A DNA stretch of 64,000 nucleotides from Pseudomonadales bacterium (GCA_022825925.1 JAJDVW010000132.1:49318-113317), one strand, 5' to 3'. Positions 48,440 through 59,080 are shown, numbered from the stretch's first letter. A program made the numbers and translations. The notes: a model not told the origin generated them from the sequence alone.

Positions 48440-49924
48440 TCAGAGCAGGCGCTTGCGCTGGCTGGAAGGCGGCATGGACATCGACTCCCGGTACTTGGCG
48501 ATCGTGCGTCGCGCCACGGAGATGTTCCGCTCCGACAGCAGCGTCGCGATGCGGCTGTCCGACAGCGGCTTCCCGGGATCCTCGTCCGCGACCAGCCGGC
48601 GGATGAGCGCGCGGATCGCCGTACTCGACACCTCGCCCCCCGTCAGCGTCCCGACGTGGCTGGAGAAGAAGTACTTCAGCTCGAAGATGCCGCGCGGGGT
48701 GTGCAGGTACTTCCGCGTGGTCACGCGCGAGATGGTGGACTCGTGCATGCCCACCGCGTGGGCGATCTCGGCGAGTCCGAGCGGCACCATCGCCTCCTCG
48801 CCATGTTCGAGGAAGGCCCGCTGGATCTCCACGATCTTCGATGCGACCGCAAGCAGCGTGTCCCCCCGGTTGCGCAGGCTCTTCACGAACCAGCGGGCTT
48901 CGCGCAGGTTGTCCCGCAGGAAGGTGTTGTCCGGACTGTTGTCGCCGCGGCGGACGAGGCATGCGTAGTCGCCGTTGATCCGCACCCGCGGCAGGGCATC
49001 GGGATTCAGCTCGACGATCCAGCGGTCGCCGTCCCCGCGCACGAAGACGTCCGGCTCGACATACTCCCCCTCGAAGTCGCCCACCGCGGAACCCGGACGC
49101 GGATGCAGCGAGCGCACCAGTTCCAGCGCGGCCCTGAGCGCACCGTCGGGCAACTTCGACCGGCGCGCCAGGGCTGCGTAGTCCCGCGCCGCCAGCACGT
49201 CGAAACAGTCCTCGAGCAGCGCGCGCGCGACCTCCCGATGGGGCGTGTCCGGGGGCAGTTCCGCCAACTGCAGGAGCAGGCACTCGCGCAGGTCCCGCGC
49301 CCCTACCCCCGCGGGCTCGAACTGCTGCACGAGCTTCAGCATGGCTTCGACTTCGTCGACCCCGACGGCCAGGTCGGAGGCGATGTCGCCCACGTCCGCC
49401 GTGAGCATGCCGTCCGCGTCGATCGCGTGGACCAGCGCCGTGCAGATGACCCGGTCCCGCGTCGAGACCGGGGCGAGATTGAGCTGCCAGAGGAGGGAGT
49501 CCGTCAGCGACTCGCCGCCGCCGGCGAACTCCCGCTCCCGCTCGGCGGACACCGTCCCCGCCAGCGGCGGCGCCTGGTAGATGTCGTCCCAGCTCGTGTC
49601 GACGGGAAGCTCCCCCGGGATCGCGGGACTTGCGAAGGAGACCTCCTCCGACGTGCCCTGCGCCCAGTCCGCGCCCGGAGGGTCGTCCTCGTCCCACGCC
49701 TCTTCCCGCGCCTCGTAGTCGTCCGCCTCCTCGCCGTTCTCCCCGCCTTCCGCCGCGTCGGAGTCCGTCTCTTCCGGATAGTCCAGCATCGGGTTCGTCT
49801 CGATGGCTTCCCGGACTTCCTGGGCGAGTTCGACCGACGAGAGCTGCATCAGGCGTATCGCCTGCTGGAGCTGCGGGGTCATCGTGACCTGCTGGCCGAC
49901 CCTGAGGGACAGCGCGGGCTTCAT
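48440..49924 (-). CDS. rpoN: RNA polymerase sigma-54 factor
   Basis: A 494-aa sigma-54. Region I is Gln-rich (LSLRVGQQVTMTPQLQQAIRLMQ), region II acidic (about 50-110, many Glu/Asp), then the core-binding part and the DNA-binding domain with GMHESTISRVTTRKYL and the RpoN box ARRTIAKYRE. A sigma-54-type promoter precedes the guanidine operon in this window. A MITE-like element separates it from lptB, with which it is normally contiguous. Confidence 0.97.
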   Translation of the reverse strand: MKPALSLRVGQQVTMTPQLQQAIRLMQLSSVELAQEVREAIETNPMLDYPEETDSDAAEGGENGEEADDYEAREEAWDEDDPPGADWAQGTSEEVSFASPAIPGELPVDTSWDDIYQAPPLAGTVSAEREREFAGGGESLTDSLLWQLNLAPVSTRDRVICTALVHAIDADGMLTADVGDIASDLAVGVDEVEAMLKLVQQFEPAGVGARDLRECLLLQLAELPPDTPHREVARALLEDCFDVLAARDYAALARRSKLPDGALRAALELVRSLHPRPGSAVGDFEGEYVEPDVFVRGDGDRWIVELNPDALPRVRINGDYACLVRRGDNSPDNTFLRDNLREARWFVKSLRNRGDTLLAVASKIVEIQRAFLEHGEEAMVPLGLAEIAHAVGMHESTISRVTTRKYLHTPRGIFELKYFFSSHVGTLTGGEVSSTAIRALIRRLVADEDPGKPLSDSRIATLLSERNISVARRTIAKYRESMSMPPSSQRKRLL

Positions 49925-50010
49925 CCGTCGTATCCGGAATCTCGTGGTGTGCGGCAGTTTCCCGAACTTCGCACCCGTACGGCAAGTTTGGCCGCGCGGT
50001 GACCGCGCCG

Positions 50011-50258
50011 CTAGCCCGCATTTCTCACCAGGGGTCGCGATGATCGGCGAGGATTTTGGCCCTGTGCGCGTGCTCGCGACCGGAGGCGTAGCGGTGTTCT
50101 ACGGCGGAGGGAGCATGTGCGCGCACAGGGCCAAAAGACCGCCGAGGGCGCGGCCAGCGCAGTCCGTCTCCGCGTCACGGCCCGACAGTTCGAGAAACCT
50201 GATGGAATCCAATCACCTCCACTCATGTCCAAGCGACCTGGTGAGAAATGCGGGCTAG
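50011..50258. mobile_element. MITE-like element between rpoN and lptB
   Basis: Perfect 18-bp terminal inverted repeats CCCGCATTTCTCACCAGG (50015-50032) and its complement (50237-50254), flanked on both sides by CTAG, which reads as a 4-bp target duplication. Just inside, TTTTGGCCCTGTGCGCG (50054-50070) and its complement (50120-50136) form a second inverted repeat. Length 240 bp, no ORF. The right CTAG supplies the lptB TAG stop. Ends look like those of a 4-bp-duplicating IS family (IS1380 or IS5 are candidates); the parent element is not in the window. Confidence 0.85.
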
Positions 50259-50995
50259 AGTTCGAAGCGCTCGCCGAGATACACCCGCCGGACGGTCTCG
50301 TTCGAGAGGATGGCCTCCGCGTCACCTTCGGCGATGATGTGCCCTTCGTTGACGATGTAGGCGCGGTCGCAGATATCGAGCGTCTCGCGGACGTTGTGGT
50401 CCGTGATGAGGACCCCGATCCGCCGCCGCGCGAGACCTCGGATCTCCCGCTTGAGATCGTCCACCGAGATCGGGTCGATGCCGGCGAAGGGCTCGTCCAG
50501 GAGGATGAACGCGGGCTCGCCGGCGAGCGCGCGGGCGATCTCCAGCCGGCGGCGCTCCCCGCCCGAGAGCCGTTCTCCGAGCGTCGCGCGGATGTCGTTC
50601 AGGCGGAACTCCTCCGCCAGACGCTCGACCAGGCGCCGGCGTTCCGCGCGGCCGAGGTCGCGCCGCAGCTCGGCGATCGCGTTGAGGTTGTCCTCCACCG
50701 ACAGCCGCCGGAACACGCTCGCCTCCTGGGGCAGGTAGCCGATCCCGGCGCGGGCCCGGTCGTGCATCGCCGCCCCGCCGAGGTCGGCGCCGTCCAGCAG
50801 GATCGTGCCCGCGTCCATGCGGACGAGCCCCACGATCATGTAGAAGCACGTCGTCTTGCCGGCTCCGTTCGGCCCGAGCAACCCCACGATCTCGCCGCTG
50901 GCGAGGCGCAGGGTGACATCGTCCACGACCGTGCGGTCGCGGTAGCGCTTGCGGAGGCCGTTGGCCGAGAGTTCAGCCACCGGCGCCGCCGGCAT
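50255..50995 (-). CDS. lptB: LPS transport ATPase LptB
   Basis: A 246-aa ATPase of the LptB2FGC extractor. Walker [10 protein letters not shown], signature [13 protein letters not shown], Walker [17 protein letters not shown] and switch TDHNVRET are those of LptB. ATG 50995 overlaps the lptA end by 23 nt with GGAGCGGG upstream. Its TAG stop coincides with the edge of the MITE-like element. Confidence 0.97.
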   Translation of the reverse strand: MPAAPVAELSANGLRKRYRDRTVVDDVTLRLASGEIVGLLGPNGAGKTTCFYMIVGLVRMDAGTILLDGADLGGAAMHDRARAGIGYLPQEASVFRRLSVEDNLNAIAELRRDLGRAERRRLVERLAEEFRLNDIRATLGERLSGGERRRLEIARALAGEPAFILLDEPFAGIDPISVDDLKREIRGLARRRIGVLITDHNVRETLDICDRAYIVNEGHIIAEGDAEAILSNETVRRVYLGERFEL

Positions 50996-51584
50996 CCCGC
51001 TCCGGCTGCCAGATCATCTCCACGCCGCCGTCGACGTCGCCCGCCGCGTCGATGCGCCCTTCCCGCACGTCGTAGTGGATGACCTCGCCGCGAAACTCGT
51101 TCGGCTCCTGCGCAAGGTACGCCCGGCCCAGCAGCTCCACGCGTTCCTCCACCGCATGGTAGACGATCCGCTCGGCATCCGCTTCGACCGGCCCGCCGTC
51201 CGGCCGGGGTCGCTGCCGGTAGCGGGCGGGGGCGCCCTCCGCCGTGATGCGCACCACCCGGTCCCCGTCGTACTCGATCACCATGCGATCGGCCTCGACG
51301 CGTAGCGTGCCCTGTTCCATGCGGACGTTGCCCGTCAGGATGGTGCGTCCGGCGGCGTCGCCCTCCGCGTGGTCCGCGCGCCAGTGTATGGGCTGTTCCG
51401 CGTCGGGGCCCGGCGCTTCCTGCAGTGCTGCCGCCGCCTCCCCCGCCCCCGCCGACGCGGCCCACAGCAGGAGTGTCGTCGCGAATGCGGTCGCCGCGAA
51501 TGCGGTCGCCGCGAATGCGCTCGTGGGGTGCAGCAAGGGCTTCACATCTGGCGCCCGGTGTCGTTGCCCCGCGCTCTCGCTCAT
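50973..51584 (-). CDS. lptA: LPS transport periplasmic protein LptA
   Basis: A 203-aa periplasmic bridge protein of OstA/LptA fold ([49 protein letters not shown]). The signal region contains a repeated [14 protein letters not shown] encoded by a 15-bp tandem repeat (51481-51523), followed by a hydrophobic [13 protein letters not shown] 51584 follows lptC by 16 nt. An unusually long N-terminus before the hydrophobic core. Confidence 0.92.
   Translation of the reverse strand: MSESAGQRHRAPDVKPLLHPTSAFAATAFAATAFATTLLLWAASAGAGEAAAALQEAPGPDAEQPIHWRADHAEGDAAGRTILTGNVRMEQGTLRVEADRMVIEYDGDRVVRITAEGAPARYRQRPRPDGGPVEADAERIVYHAVEERVELLGRAYLAQEPNEFRGEVIHYDVREGRIDAAGDVDGGVEMIWQPERDAGGAGG
51481..51523. 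repeat. 15-bp tandem repeat within lptA signal sequence
   Basis: GCGAATGCGGTCGCC twice, then a partial third unit GCGAATGCGCTCG. In-frame (5 codons per unit), so copy number changes would lengthen the signal peptide without breaking the gene. Confidence 0.8.
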
Positions 51585-51600
51585 GTGGACGCTCGGCTAC

Positions 51601-52221
51601 TCAAGGGTCGCCGTCGCCGGGGCGCGGCGCGGCGACGATGTGGACGCGTTGCCCGGGCGCGGACGACAGGCGCATCCACCCGCGTTCCAGGTCGCCTTCG
51701 AAGCCCGCCGCGGTGCCGCGTCGGCCGGGCGCCTCGATCATAACAGGCCGGTCCGTACGGGCGTATTGACGCTCCGGGTAGACGTAGAGCGAGGCGGTGT
51801 TGACGACCAGCGCGCCGCCGTCGCCGAGGTCGCGCCGCAGGACGACGTTCTCGCGCAGCAACAGTTGTTCTTCGGGCGCTCCCGAGGGTCCGGCCACGGT
51901 CCGCAGCACGCCGCGCTCGGCCGAGACGCGCCAGGGCGGCTCCGCCCGCGGATAGAGGTCGAGCACCGGGCCCGCAAGCCTGGCAAGTCCCTGCCGCTCG
52001 TACTGCCGGATCTCGTCGGACGCGATCCGGTAGCGCAGGGCGCCGTCCTCCCGGAACTGCGTGATCACCGCCCCGTCGATGTAGACATCCGGCTCGTCCC
52101 GGAGTTCCGGAGGCAGGTCCGGCGCCGGCCGATCGTCGGCCTGCAGGAACACCAGCGCAAAGACGAACGCCGCCGCGAATCCGCCGCCCCAGCGCCATTG
52201 CTTCCCAATGGGGCTTTTCAT
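51601..52221 (-). CDS. lptC: LPS export protein LptC
   Basis: A 206-aa bitopic inner-membrane protein. N-terminal anchor GGGFAAAFVFALVFLQA, then the OstA-like beta-jellyroll (VYIDGAVITQFREDGALRYRI; LLLRENVVLRRDLGDGG; YPERQYARTDRPVMI). Receives LPS from LptFG and hands it to LptA. Confidence 0.93.
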   Translation of the reverse strand: MKSPIGKQWRWGGGFAAAFVFALVFLQADDRPAPDLPPELRDEPDVYIDGAVITQFREDGALRYRIASDEIRQYERQGLARLAGPVLDLYPRAEPPWRVSAERGVLRTVAGPSGAPEEQLLLRENVVLRRDLGDGGALVVNTASLYVYPERQYARTDRPVMIEAPGRRGTAAGFEGDLERGWMRLSSAPGQRVHIVAAPRPGDGDP

Positions 52222-52236
52222 GGGGAGGAGGGCCGG

Positions 52237-52806
52237 CTAACGCGCCCCGGAACCGCGGGCCCGGAGTACCGCGTCGCGCCAGAGGCCCCGCGCCACCAGG
52301 ATCAGGTGGCAGACCTCGCGTACCGCCCCCGCCCCCGCCGCCGTCGCGGTCACGTAGTCGGCCTCGGCCGCCACCGCCGGGTGCGCGCCCGGCACGCTGA
52401 CCCGGAAACCGACGCGGTCGAACAGGGCCAGGTCCGGGATGTCGTCACCCACGTGCGCCATGCGTTCAGGCGCGACTCCCGTGGCGCGGCGCAGCGCCGG
52501 AAGCGCCCGCGCCTTGTCCTCCGCTCCCTGGTGGACGTGGGCGATGCCGAGTTCCCGCGCGCGCCGCCCGACCGCCGGGGAGTCCCGCCCCGAGACGATC
52601 GCCACCGGTACCCCGGCACCCTGCAGCATCTTGATGGCCGCTCCGTCCTGCGCGTGGAAGGCCTTGGTCTCGACACCGCCGTCGGAGTAGTGCAGGCGGC
52701 CGTCGGTGAGGACGCCGTCGACGTCGAGGATCAGCAGCTCGACCTCCCGCGCGCCGGCCAATGCCTCGGACGGGAACGCGGCGGCACTGGGGTCTCTTGC
52801 GGTCAC
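52237..52806 (-). CDS. kdsC: KDO-8-phosphate phosphatase KdsC
   Basis: A 189-aa HAD C0-class phosphatase: LLILDVDGVLTDG (nucleophile Asp and acid Asp), SGRDS, and HVGDDIPDLALF. About 20 extra N-terminal residues precede the core. GTG 52806 overlaps the yrbG stop (GTGA). In E. coli kdsD stands between these two; it is absent here. Confidence 0.95.
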   Translation of the reverse strand: MTARDPSAAAFPSEALAGAREVELLILDVDGVLTDGRLHYSDGGVETKAFHAQDGAAIKMLQGAGVPVAIVSGRDSPAVGRRARELGIAHVHQGAEDKARALPALRRATGVAPERMAHVGDDIPDLALFDRVGFRVSVPGAHPAVAAEADYVTATAAGAGAVREVCHLILVARGLWRDAVLRARGSGAR

Positions 52807-53765
52807 GCCTGGTGGTAGAGCAGCACCATGTAGCCGATCCACGCCAGCACCATCACGGAGCCCTCGAAGCGCGTGATCCTCGGCCGCGAGCCGATCGCGT
52901 ACGCGAACAGGACCAGCAGCGCCGTCAGCGCCGCCATCATCCCGAAGTCGCGCCACAGGACGTGCGCCTCGATCCCAACCGGGTGGACCAGCGCGGGGAC
53001 GGCCATCACCGCCAGGATGTTGAGGATGTTCGATCCGACGACGTTGCCGATGGCGATGTCCGGGTGGCCCTTGAGCGCCGCGCTGAGCGTGGCCGCCAGT
53101 TCCGGCAGGCTGGTCCCGACCGCCACGACCGTCAGTCCGATGACGAGTTCGCTGACGCCGAGCAGGCGCGCGATCTCGGTGGCGGCCCACACGAGGATCC
53201 ATGCCGCCGCCAGCAGGATCGCCAGGCCGATCGCCGTCCAGAGCAGCGCGCGCGCCGTGGTCATGCTCGGCAGTTCCTCGACTTCCTCCTCGAGCGTCTC
53301 GCGAATCCCGTGCGCCGCCCCCCGTTGCTTGCGCATGAGGCGATGCATGACCAGCCAGAGCCCGGCGAGCAGGACCAGCCCGTCGAACGTGCCGAGCCAG
53401 AGGTCGAAGAGGCAGATCAGTGCGAGGAGCGTCGCCGCGATGAGCCAGGGCAACTCCAGCTTCAGCACGCCCGGGGCGAACGGCAGCGGCGCGACCATGG
53501 CCGTCACGCCGAGGACGAGCCCGACGTTGGCGATGTTCGAACCGATCGCGTTGCCGATCGCGAGGGAGGACGACTCCTCGAGCGCCGCCGCGAGGGCGAC
53601 CAGGATCTCGGGGGCCGAGGTGCCCACCGAAACGACCGTGAGACCGATGAGGACCTTGGAGACGTTGAGATTGCTGGCGGTGGCCGCCGCCCCGGAGACG
53701 AACCGGTCGGCGCTCCAGATCAGGGCGACGAACCCGACGATCAATGCCAGGATCGGGAGCCACAT
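52803..53765 (-). CDS. yrbG: CaCA-family Na+/Ca2+ exchanger YrbG
   Basis: A 320-aa inner-membrane antiporter with about ten membrane segments in two inverted halves. Alpha-repeat motifs GTSAPEILVAL...GNAIGSNIANVGLVLG and GTSLPELAATL...GNVVGSNILNILAV hold the cation site. A charged loop (EEEVEELPS) divides the halves. First gene of the kdsC-lpt-rpoN series, usual synteny. Confidence 0.94.
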   Translation of the reverse strand: MWLPILALIVGFVALIWSADRFVSGAAATASNLNVSKVLIGLTVVSVGTSAPEILVALAAALEESSSLAIGNAIGSNIANVGLVLGVTAMVAPLPFAPGVLKLELPWLIAATLLALICLFDLWLGTFDGLVLLAGLWLVMHRLMRKQRGAAHGIRETLEEEVEELPSMTTARALLWTAIGLAILLAAAWILVWAATEIARLLGVSELVIGLTVVAVGTSLPELAATLSAALKGHPDIAIGNVVGSNILNILAVMAVPALVHPVGIEAHVLWRDFGMMAALTALLVLFAYAIGSRPRITRFEGSVMVLAWIGYMVLLYHQA

Positions 53766-54131
53766 CGGGGCGGGCCGGCTCGGGAACTGTCCTGTCGATC
53801 AAACATTGCTACGTCGCGCGACGACGTCAAACGACCAGCGGTACGCGGGCCGCGAACACAGAGTCCTCACGATCGGGCACCGCTCGCTATACTCTCCAAT
53901 GTCGCTTTCCCCAGTATCGTTGCGCTTTCGTGCGTTACCTTCGCACCTTGAAGCACCTGCCGTCGCCGCTGCGGAAGGGCGTGTGGCGTCGTGCCGCCGA
54001 GTCCGGCGGCCGCGTCCCCCGCCCCGGCCGCTGCCGCGGCATGTTAACGTGAATCGGTCGCGGCCAAGGAGCTTGCGGCGCAAGGCGGACCATCCGGGAG
54101 GCGGCCCGGGGACAGCCGGAAACGGGAACGC
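53766..54131. other. Divergent intergenic region yrbG / ibaG
   Basis: 366 nt with no convincing gene. TATACT (53888-53893, plus strand) resembles a -10 box without a clear -35; minus-strand TTGACG near 53826 may serve yrbG. A small palindrome CTTGCGGCGCAAG lies near 54074. In E. coli the mla genes occupy this place between ibaG and yrbG. Confidence 0.4.
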
Positions 54132-54392
54132 ATGAAGGAATCCATCGCGGGGCTCGTGCAGGATCACCTCGAGGACGCCGAGGTCGAGGTGCACGCCGAA
54201 GGCAATCACTTCCAGGTGGCCGTCGTCAGTCAGGCGTTCAGCGGGCTCAGCCGCGTCCGCCGCCAGCAGCTCGTCTACCAGGCCATCGGGGAACTGATCC
54301 GCGACGGCTCGGTCCACGCGGTGACCATCCGCGCGGCCACGCCCGAGGAGGCCCTCGGGTCTCGCGGTTCGGATCCCGACGCGGGCGGCTGA
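54132..54392 (+). CDS. ibaG: BolA-family protein IbaG
   Basis: An 86-aa BolA/YrbA protein, involved in iron-sulfur cluster handling with monothiol glutaredoxin. [31 protein letters not shown] is the BolA core with the invariant His-containing region. It leads the ibaG-murA-hisD transcript, 14 nt before murA. Confidence 0.93.
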   Translation: MKESIAGLVQDHLEDAEVEVHAEGNHFQVAVVSQAFSGLSRVRRQQLVYQAIGELIRDGSVHAVTIRAATPEEALGSRGSDPDAGG

Positions 54393-54406
54393 CCGGGGCG
54401 GCGACC

Positions 54407-55684
54407 TTGGACAAGCTGGTCATTCGCGGCGGGACACCGCTCGCCGGAGAGCTGACGGTCTCCGGCGCCAAGAACTCCGTGCTGCCCATACTGGCGGCGG
54501 CACTGCTCGCCGCGGCGCCCGTGCGCATCCACAACGTGCCCCGGCTCCGGGACGTGACGACGATGATCGCCCTGCTGCGCAATCTCGGGGCCGACGTCGC
54601 CGGGGAAGACACCACCGTCGAAGTCACCCAGTCCGGAGTGTCCCGCTTCCGCGCACCCTATGAGCTGGTCAAGACGATGCGGGCGTCGTTCCTGCTCATG
54701 GGCCCCCTGCTCGCGCGTTTCGGCCGCGCGGAGGTCTCCCTGCCCGGCGGGTGCGCCATCGGCCCGCGACCGGTCGACCAGCACCTCAAGGGATTCGAGG
54801 CCCTCGGCGCGCAAGTGGAACTGGAGGACGGCTACGTCAAGGCGCGCGCCCCGCGGGGGCTGCGCGGCTGCAGGATCGTGCTCGACGTCCCCACCGTCGG
54901 CGGCACCGAGAACCTGCTCATGGCCGCGACGCTCGCCCGCGGCACGACCAGGATCGAGAACGCCGCGCGGGAACCCGAGATCGTCGACCTGGCCACCTGC
55001 CTCGCCGCCATGGGCGCCCGCATTCACGGGCACGGCACGCCCGTCATCGAGATCGAGGGCATACCGGCCCTCCGGGGCTGCCAGCACCGGGTCATGCCGG
55101 ACCGGGTCGAGGCGGGCACCTACCTGATCGCCGCCGCCGCGACCCGGGGCAACGTGCGGCTGCTGAACGGGCAGCCGTCCTCCCTGCGCGCCGTCCTGGA
55201 GAAGCTCGCGGACGCCGGCGCCGCGATCGAGACCGAGCCCGCCCGGATCGCGCTCGACATGCACGGCGAGAGACCGAAGGCGGTGGACATCGAGACCGCC
55301 CCGTATCCCGGCTTCCCGACCGACATGCAGGCGCAGTTCCTGGCGATGAACACGGTCGCGCGCGGCACCAGCCGGGTGGTCGAGACCATCTTCGAGAACC
55401 GCTTCATGCACCTGAACGAGCTGTCGCGGCTCGGTGCGGACGCACGGCTGGAGGGCAAGCGGACCGCCGTCGTGCGCGGCGTGGCGCGGTTGCGGGGCGC
55501 GCCGGTGATGGCGACCGACCTGCGGGCGTCCTTCGGGCTCGTGGTCGGCGCGCTGGTCGCCCGCGGCGCTACGGCGATCGACCGCATCTACCACATCGAC
55601 CGCGGCTACGAGGGCATCGAGCGGAAGCTCGCCGCGCTCGGCGCGGACGTACGCCGCGTCTCGGGGGACCGGGCCACGCCGTGA
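54407..55684 (+). CDS. murA: UDP-GlcNAc enolpyruvyl transferase
   Basis: A 425-aa enzyme for the first committed step of peptidoglycan synthesis. Lys22 (SGAKNSVLP), catalytic Cys116 in [16 protein letters not shown] and Arg residues of DLRASFGLV are all present; Cys at 116 predicts fosfomycin sensitivity at the target. TTG 54407 is the start because no ATG or GTG lies nearby and (M)DKLVIRGG is canonical. Confidence 0.97.
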   Translation: MDKLVIRGGTPLAGELTVSGAKNSVLPILAAALLAAAPVRIHNVPRLRDVTTMIALLRNLGADVAGEDTTVEVTQSGVSRFRAPYELVKTMRASFLLMGPLLARFGRAEVSLPGGCAIGPRPVDQHLKGFEALGAQVELEDGYVKARAPRGLRGCRIVLDVPTVGGTENLLMAATLARGTTRIENAAREPEIVDLATCLAAMGARIHGHGTPVIEIEGIPALRGCQHRVMPDRVEAGTYLIAAAATRGNVRLLNGQPSSLRAVLEKLADAGAAIETEPARIALDMHGERPKAVDIETAPYPGFPTDMQAQFLAMNTVARGTSRVVETIFENRFMHLNELSRLGADARLEGKRTAVVRGVARLRGAPVMATDLRASFGLVVGALVARGATAIDRIYHIDRGYEGIERKLAALGADVRRVSGDRATP

Positions 55685-56991
55685 CCGGGATTGCCCGTCT
55701 CGATACACGCGCGGCGGACTTCGACGCCGGCCTCGCGCGGCTCGGCTACTGGGATACCTCCAACGACGTGGCGGTCGAGCGCGCGGTCGCGGACATCCTG
55801 CGCGCGGTGCGGGAACGGGGCGACGCCGCCGTGCTGGAGTACACGCTGCGCTTCGACGGCCTCGACGCCGACAGCCTGGGGGAGCTCAGGCTCGACGCCG
55901 CAACGCTCGCGGAGGCCCATGCCCGGCTCCCCCGCGGCGACCGCGATGCGCTCGACGACGCCGCGGGGCGCATCCGCGACTTCCACGAGCGCCAGCTCGA
56001 GGACGCCGCGTCCTTCGACTACGAGGACGGTCTCGGCAACCGGCTCGGGCAGCGCGTCGTGCCGCTCGACCGGGTGGGCGTCTACATCCCGGGCGGTCAG
56101 GCGGCATATCCGTCCACCGCGCTGATGACCCTCGTCCCCGCACGCGTCGCGGGGGTCCGACAGCGCATCGTCGTCGTCCCCACCCCGGGCGGCCAACGCA
56201 GCGACCACGTCCTGGCGGCGCTTCACGTCGGCGGCGCCGACCTCGTCTTCGCCATCGGCGGCGCGCAGGCGATCGGGGCGCTGGCCTACGGGACGGCCAC
56301 GATCCCGAGGGTGGACAAGATCGTGGGACCCGGCGGCGCCTACGTTGCCGCCGCGAAGCGGCAGGTGTTCGGACCGGTCGGCATCGACAGCATCGCCGGG
56401 CCCAGCGAGGTCGTCATCGTCGCCGACGGCAGCGTGCCGGCCCGCTGGACCGCCCTCGATCTCTTCTCGCAGGCGGAACATGACGCGGCGGCGCAGGCCA
56501 TCCTGCTCTCTCCCGACGCGCAATACCTCGACGCGGTAGCCGGGCGGATGGAAGCCCTGCTGCCCGACATGTCCCGCCGCTCGGTCATCGCCGCGTCCCT
56601 CGGCGCCCGCGGCGCGCTCATCCGCACGCGCGGCCTCGACGAAGCCGTCGACGTCGCGAACCGCCTGGCGCCCGAACACCTGCAGCTCGCCGTGGAGGAC
56701 CCGGACGCCCTCCTGCCCGGGGTGCGGCACGCCGGCGCGATCTTCCTCGGCGGGCACGCCGCCGAGGCGCTCGGCGACTACAGCGCCGGGCCCAGCCACG
56801 TGCTGCCCACCTTCGGCACCGCGCGCTACGCATCGCCCCTGGGGGTGAACGATTTCCGCAAGCGCAGCTCCGTGATCGGCGTCTCGGCCGCCGGGGCGCC
56901 CGCGCTGGCCCGCACCGCCGCCGCCATCGCGAGGACGGAGGGTCTCGAGGCGCACGCCCTGTCCGCCCTTGCACGCCTCGAGGACGTCTGA
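55681..56991 (+). CDS. hisD: Histidinol dehydrogenase
   Basis: A 436-aa NAD-dependent enzyme for the last two steps of histidine synthesis. [71 protein letters not shown] (zinc ligands) and NHVLPT-like [12 protein letters not shown] are in order. GTG start overlaps murA stop. hisG and hisC, usual neighbours, are absent. Confidence 0.97.
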   Translation: MTGIARLDTRAADFDAGLARLGYWDTSNDVAVERAVADILRAVRERGDAAVLEYTLRFDGLDADSLGELRLDAATLAEAHARLPRGDRDALDDAAGRIRDFHERQLEDAASFDYEDGLGNRLGQRVVPLDRVGVYIPGGQAAYPSTALMTLVPARVAGVRQRIVVVPTPGGQRSDHVLAALHVGGADLVFAIGGAQAIGALAYGTATIPRVDKIVGPGGAYVAAAKRQVFGPVGIDSIAGPSEVVIVADGSVPARWTALDLFSQAEHDAAAQAILLSPDAQYLDAVAGRMEALLPDMSRRSVIAASLGARGALIRTRGLDEAVDVANRLAPEHLQLAVEDPDALLPGVRHAGAIFLGGHAAEALGDYSAGPSHVLPTFGTARYASPLGVNDFRKRSSVIGVSAAGAPALARTAAAIARTEGLEAHALSALARLEDV

Positions 56992-57025
56992 GCTTCTTCC
57001 GCGCGGCAACCGTGGCCCGGCACGC

Positions 57026-58135
57026 ATGACGGTTCCGAGCGCCGCGCACGAGCGGAATCTGGCGGTACGGCATTTCCGCCGCGATCCGGCACAGGACGGG
57101 GCACTGCGCGAGCTCGACGCGCTGCACCGCCGGCTCGTGCGGGTGCACGGGCAACCGTCCGGTCCGTTGCGCCCGTTGCGCGAGAGGCTCGCGGCGCTGC
57201 TCCGGCGCCGGACGCCGCCGGTCGACGGACTATACCTCTGGGGCGGCGTCGGTCGCGGCAAGACGTACCTGATGGACCTGTTCTTCGAGTGCCTTCCCTT
57301 CGAGGCCAAGCTCCGTCTCCACTTCCACCGCTTCATGCTGCGCGTACACAACGACCTGCGCCGCATGGCCGGCGTGCCGAATCCCCTGCAGCGCGTCGCG
57401 GACGGCATGGCCGACGAAGCGGCGGTGCTCTGCTTCGACGAGTTCCACGTCTCCGACATCGGCGACGCGATGCTCCTGGGCGAGCTGGTGGGCGCGCTGT
57501 TCGACCGCGGCGTGACGCTCGTCTGCACATCCAACGTCGAGCCCCGGCGTCTCTACGAGAACGGGCTGCAACGGCGGCGCTTCCTGCCGGCCATCGCGCG
57601 CATCGAGGCGCGGATGCAGGTGCTGCGCCTCGATGGCGGCACCGATCACCGGCTGCGCGTGCTGTCGGACGCCGACACATATCAGTCGCCGCTCTCCGAC
57701 ACGGCGGAAGCGCGGCTCGCGGAGTGTTTCGCGGCCCTGGCGCCCCAGCCCCCGAGGGAGGCGGAGCGGCTGGAGGTGAACGGGCGCGAGATACGGACGC
57801 GGCGGCGCACCGACGACGTGGCCTGGTTCGACTTCTCCGAACTCTGCGAGGGACCGCGCAGCCAGAACGATTACGTCGAGCTGTCGCGGGAGTTTCACGC
57901 GGTCGTGCTGAGCGCGGTGCCGGTGTTCGACCGGGCGCGGGAGGACGCGGCACGACGCTTCGTCGGACTGATCGACGAGCTGTACGACCGCAACGTCAAG
58001 CTCGTGCTGTCCGCACAGGCGGCCATCGGGGACCTCTACCAGGGCGAACGCCTGCGCGCGGAGTTCGACCGGACCGCCAGCCGCCTCCGCGAGATGCAGT
58101 CCCTGGAGTACCTCGGCCGCTCGCACAAACCTTGA
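57026..58135 (+). CDS. zapE: Cell-division ATPase ZapE (AFG1 family)
   Basis: A 369-aa AFG1-type ATPase. Walker A GGVGRGKT (about 73-80), Walker [18 protein letters not shown], sensor [16 protein letters not shown], and DWFDF-type [17 protein letters not shown] 57026 ([11 protein letters not shown]) chosen; an upstream in-frame start would overlap hisD. Precedes rplM as in Pseudomonas. Confidence 0.95.
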   Translation: MTVPSAAHERNLAVRHFRRDPAQDGALRELDALHRRLVRVHGQPSGPLRPLRERLAALLRRRTPPVDGLYLWGGVGRGKTYLMDLFFECLPFEAKLRLHFHRFMLRVHNDLRRMAGVPNPLQRVADGMADEAAVLCFDEFHVSDIGDAMLLGELVGALFDRGVTLVCTSNVEPRRLYENGLQRRRFLPAIARIEARMQVLRLDGGTDHRLRVLSDADTYQSPLSDTAEARLAECFAALAPQPPREAERLEVNGREIRTRRRTDDVAWFDFSELCEGPRSQNDYVELSREFHAVVLSAVPVFDRAREDAARRFVGLIDELYDRNVKLVLSAQAAIGDLYQGERLRAEFDRTASRLREMQSLEYLGRSHKP

Positions 58136-58190
58136 TCGCCCGCGCGCTCGTTCGATAGAATCCGCGCGCTTCCTAGGCCGGATCCTCCGC

Positions 58191-58619
58191 ATGAAGACCG
58201 TCAGCACGCGTCCTCAGGATGTCGAGCGCGCGTGGTTCGTCATCGACGCCGAAAGTCAGGTCCTCGGCCGCCTCGCAACCGAGGTGGCGCGCCGGCTGCG
58301 GGGCAAGCACAAGGCTGCCTACACGCCGCACGTGGACACCGGCGACTACATCGTGGTGGTCAACGCCGAGAAGGTGCGCGTGACGGGGAACAAGGCCACC
58401 GACAAGACGTACTACCGCCACACCGGCTATCCCGGGGGCATCAAGGCGACGCGTTTCGAGAACATGATCGAGAAGCACCCGGAACGGGTCATAGAGAAGG
58501 CGGTCAAGGGCATGCTGCCGCGCAATCCCCTCGGACGCGCCGCGTTCCGCAAGCTCAAGGTGTACGCGGGACCCGACCACCCGCATTCGGCGCAGCAACC
58601 GAGGTCGCTGGCGCTGTAG
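58191..58619 (+). CDS. rplM: 50S ribosomal protein L13
   Basis: A 142-aa L13: [54 protein letters not shown] and [21 protein letters not shown]. Start ATG 58191 ([15 protein letters not shown]). Forms the conserved rplM-rpsI pair. Confidence 0.99.
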   Translation: MKTVSTRPQDVERAWFVIDAESQVLGRLATEVARRLRGKHKAAYTPHVDTGDYIVVVNAEKVRVTGNKATDKTYYRHTGYPGGIKATRFENMIEKHPERVIEKAVKGMLPRNPLGRAAFRKLKVYAGPDHPHSAQQPRSLAL

Positions 58620-58687
58620 CGGCGCGGCTTCCCCAAGCAACCGCAGCGGTCATTCAGCGCAAGCAGCCCCGGTCTTCGAGGACGAGC

Positions 58688-59080
58688 ATGGCACAGGGAC
58701 AGAACTACGGCACCGGCCGTCGCAAGAGTTCCACCGCACGGGTCTTCATACGGCCGGGCAACGGCCGCATCCTGGTGAACGAACGTCCCGTGGACGAGTA
58801 CTTCGGGCGGGAGACCGCGCGGATGATCGTGCGGCAGCCGCTGGAGGTCGCCGGGGCGCTGGACCGCTTCGACATCACCGTGACGGTGAAGGGAGGCGGG
58901 TCGTCCGGTCAGGCGGGGGCCATCCGGCACGGGATCGCCCGCGCCCTCGTGGACTACGACGAGACCCTGCGATCGGACCTGCGGCGGGCCGGCTTCATCA
59001 CGCGCGACGCGCGGGAAGTGGAGCGCAAGAAGGTCGGACTGCGCAAGGCGCGCAAGCGTCCGCAATACTCGAAGCGGTGA
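58688..59080 (+). CDS. rpsI: 30S ribosomal protein S9
   Basis: A 130-aa S9: [37 protein letters not shown], and the tail [18 protein letters not shown] that reaches the P-site tRNA. GAGG lies before ATG 58688. 68 nt after rplM. Confidence 0.99.
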   Translation: MAQGQNYGTGRRKSSTARVFIRPGNGRILVNERPVDEYFGRETARMIVRQPLEVAGALDRFDITVTVKGGGSSGQAGAIRHGIARALVDYDETLRSDLRRAGFITRDAREVERKKVGLRKARKRPQYSKR

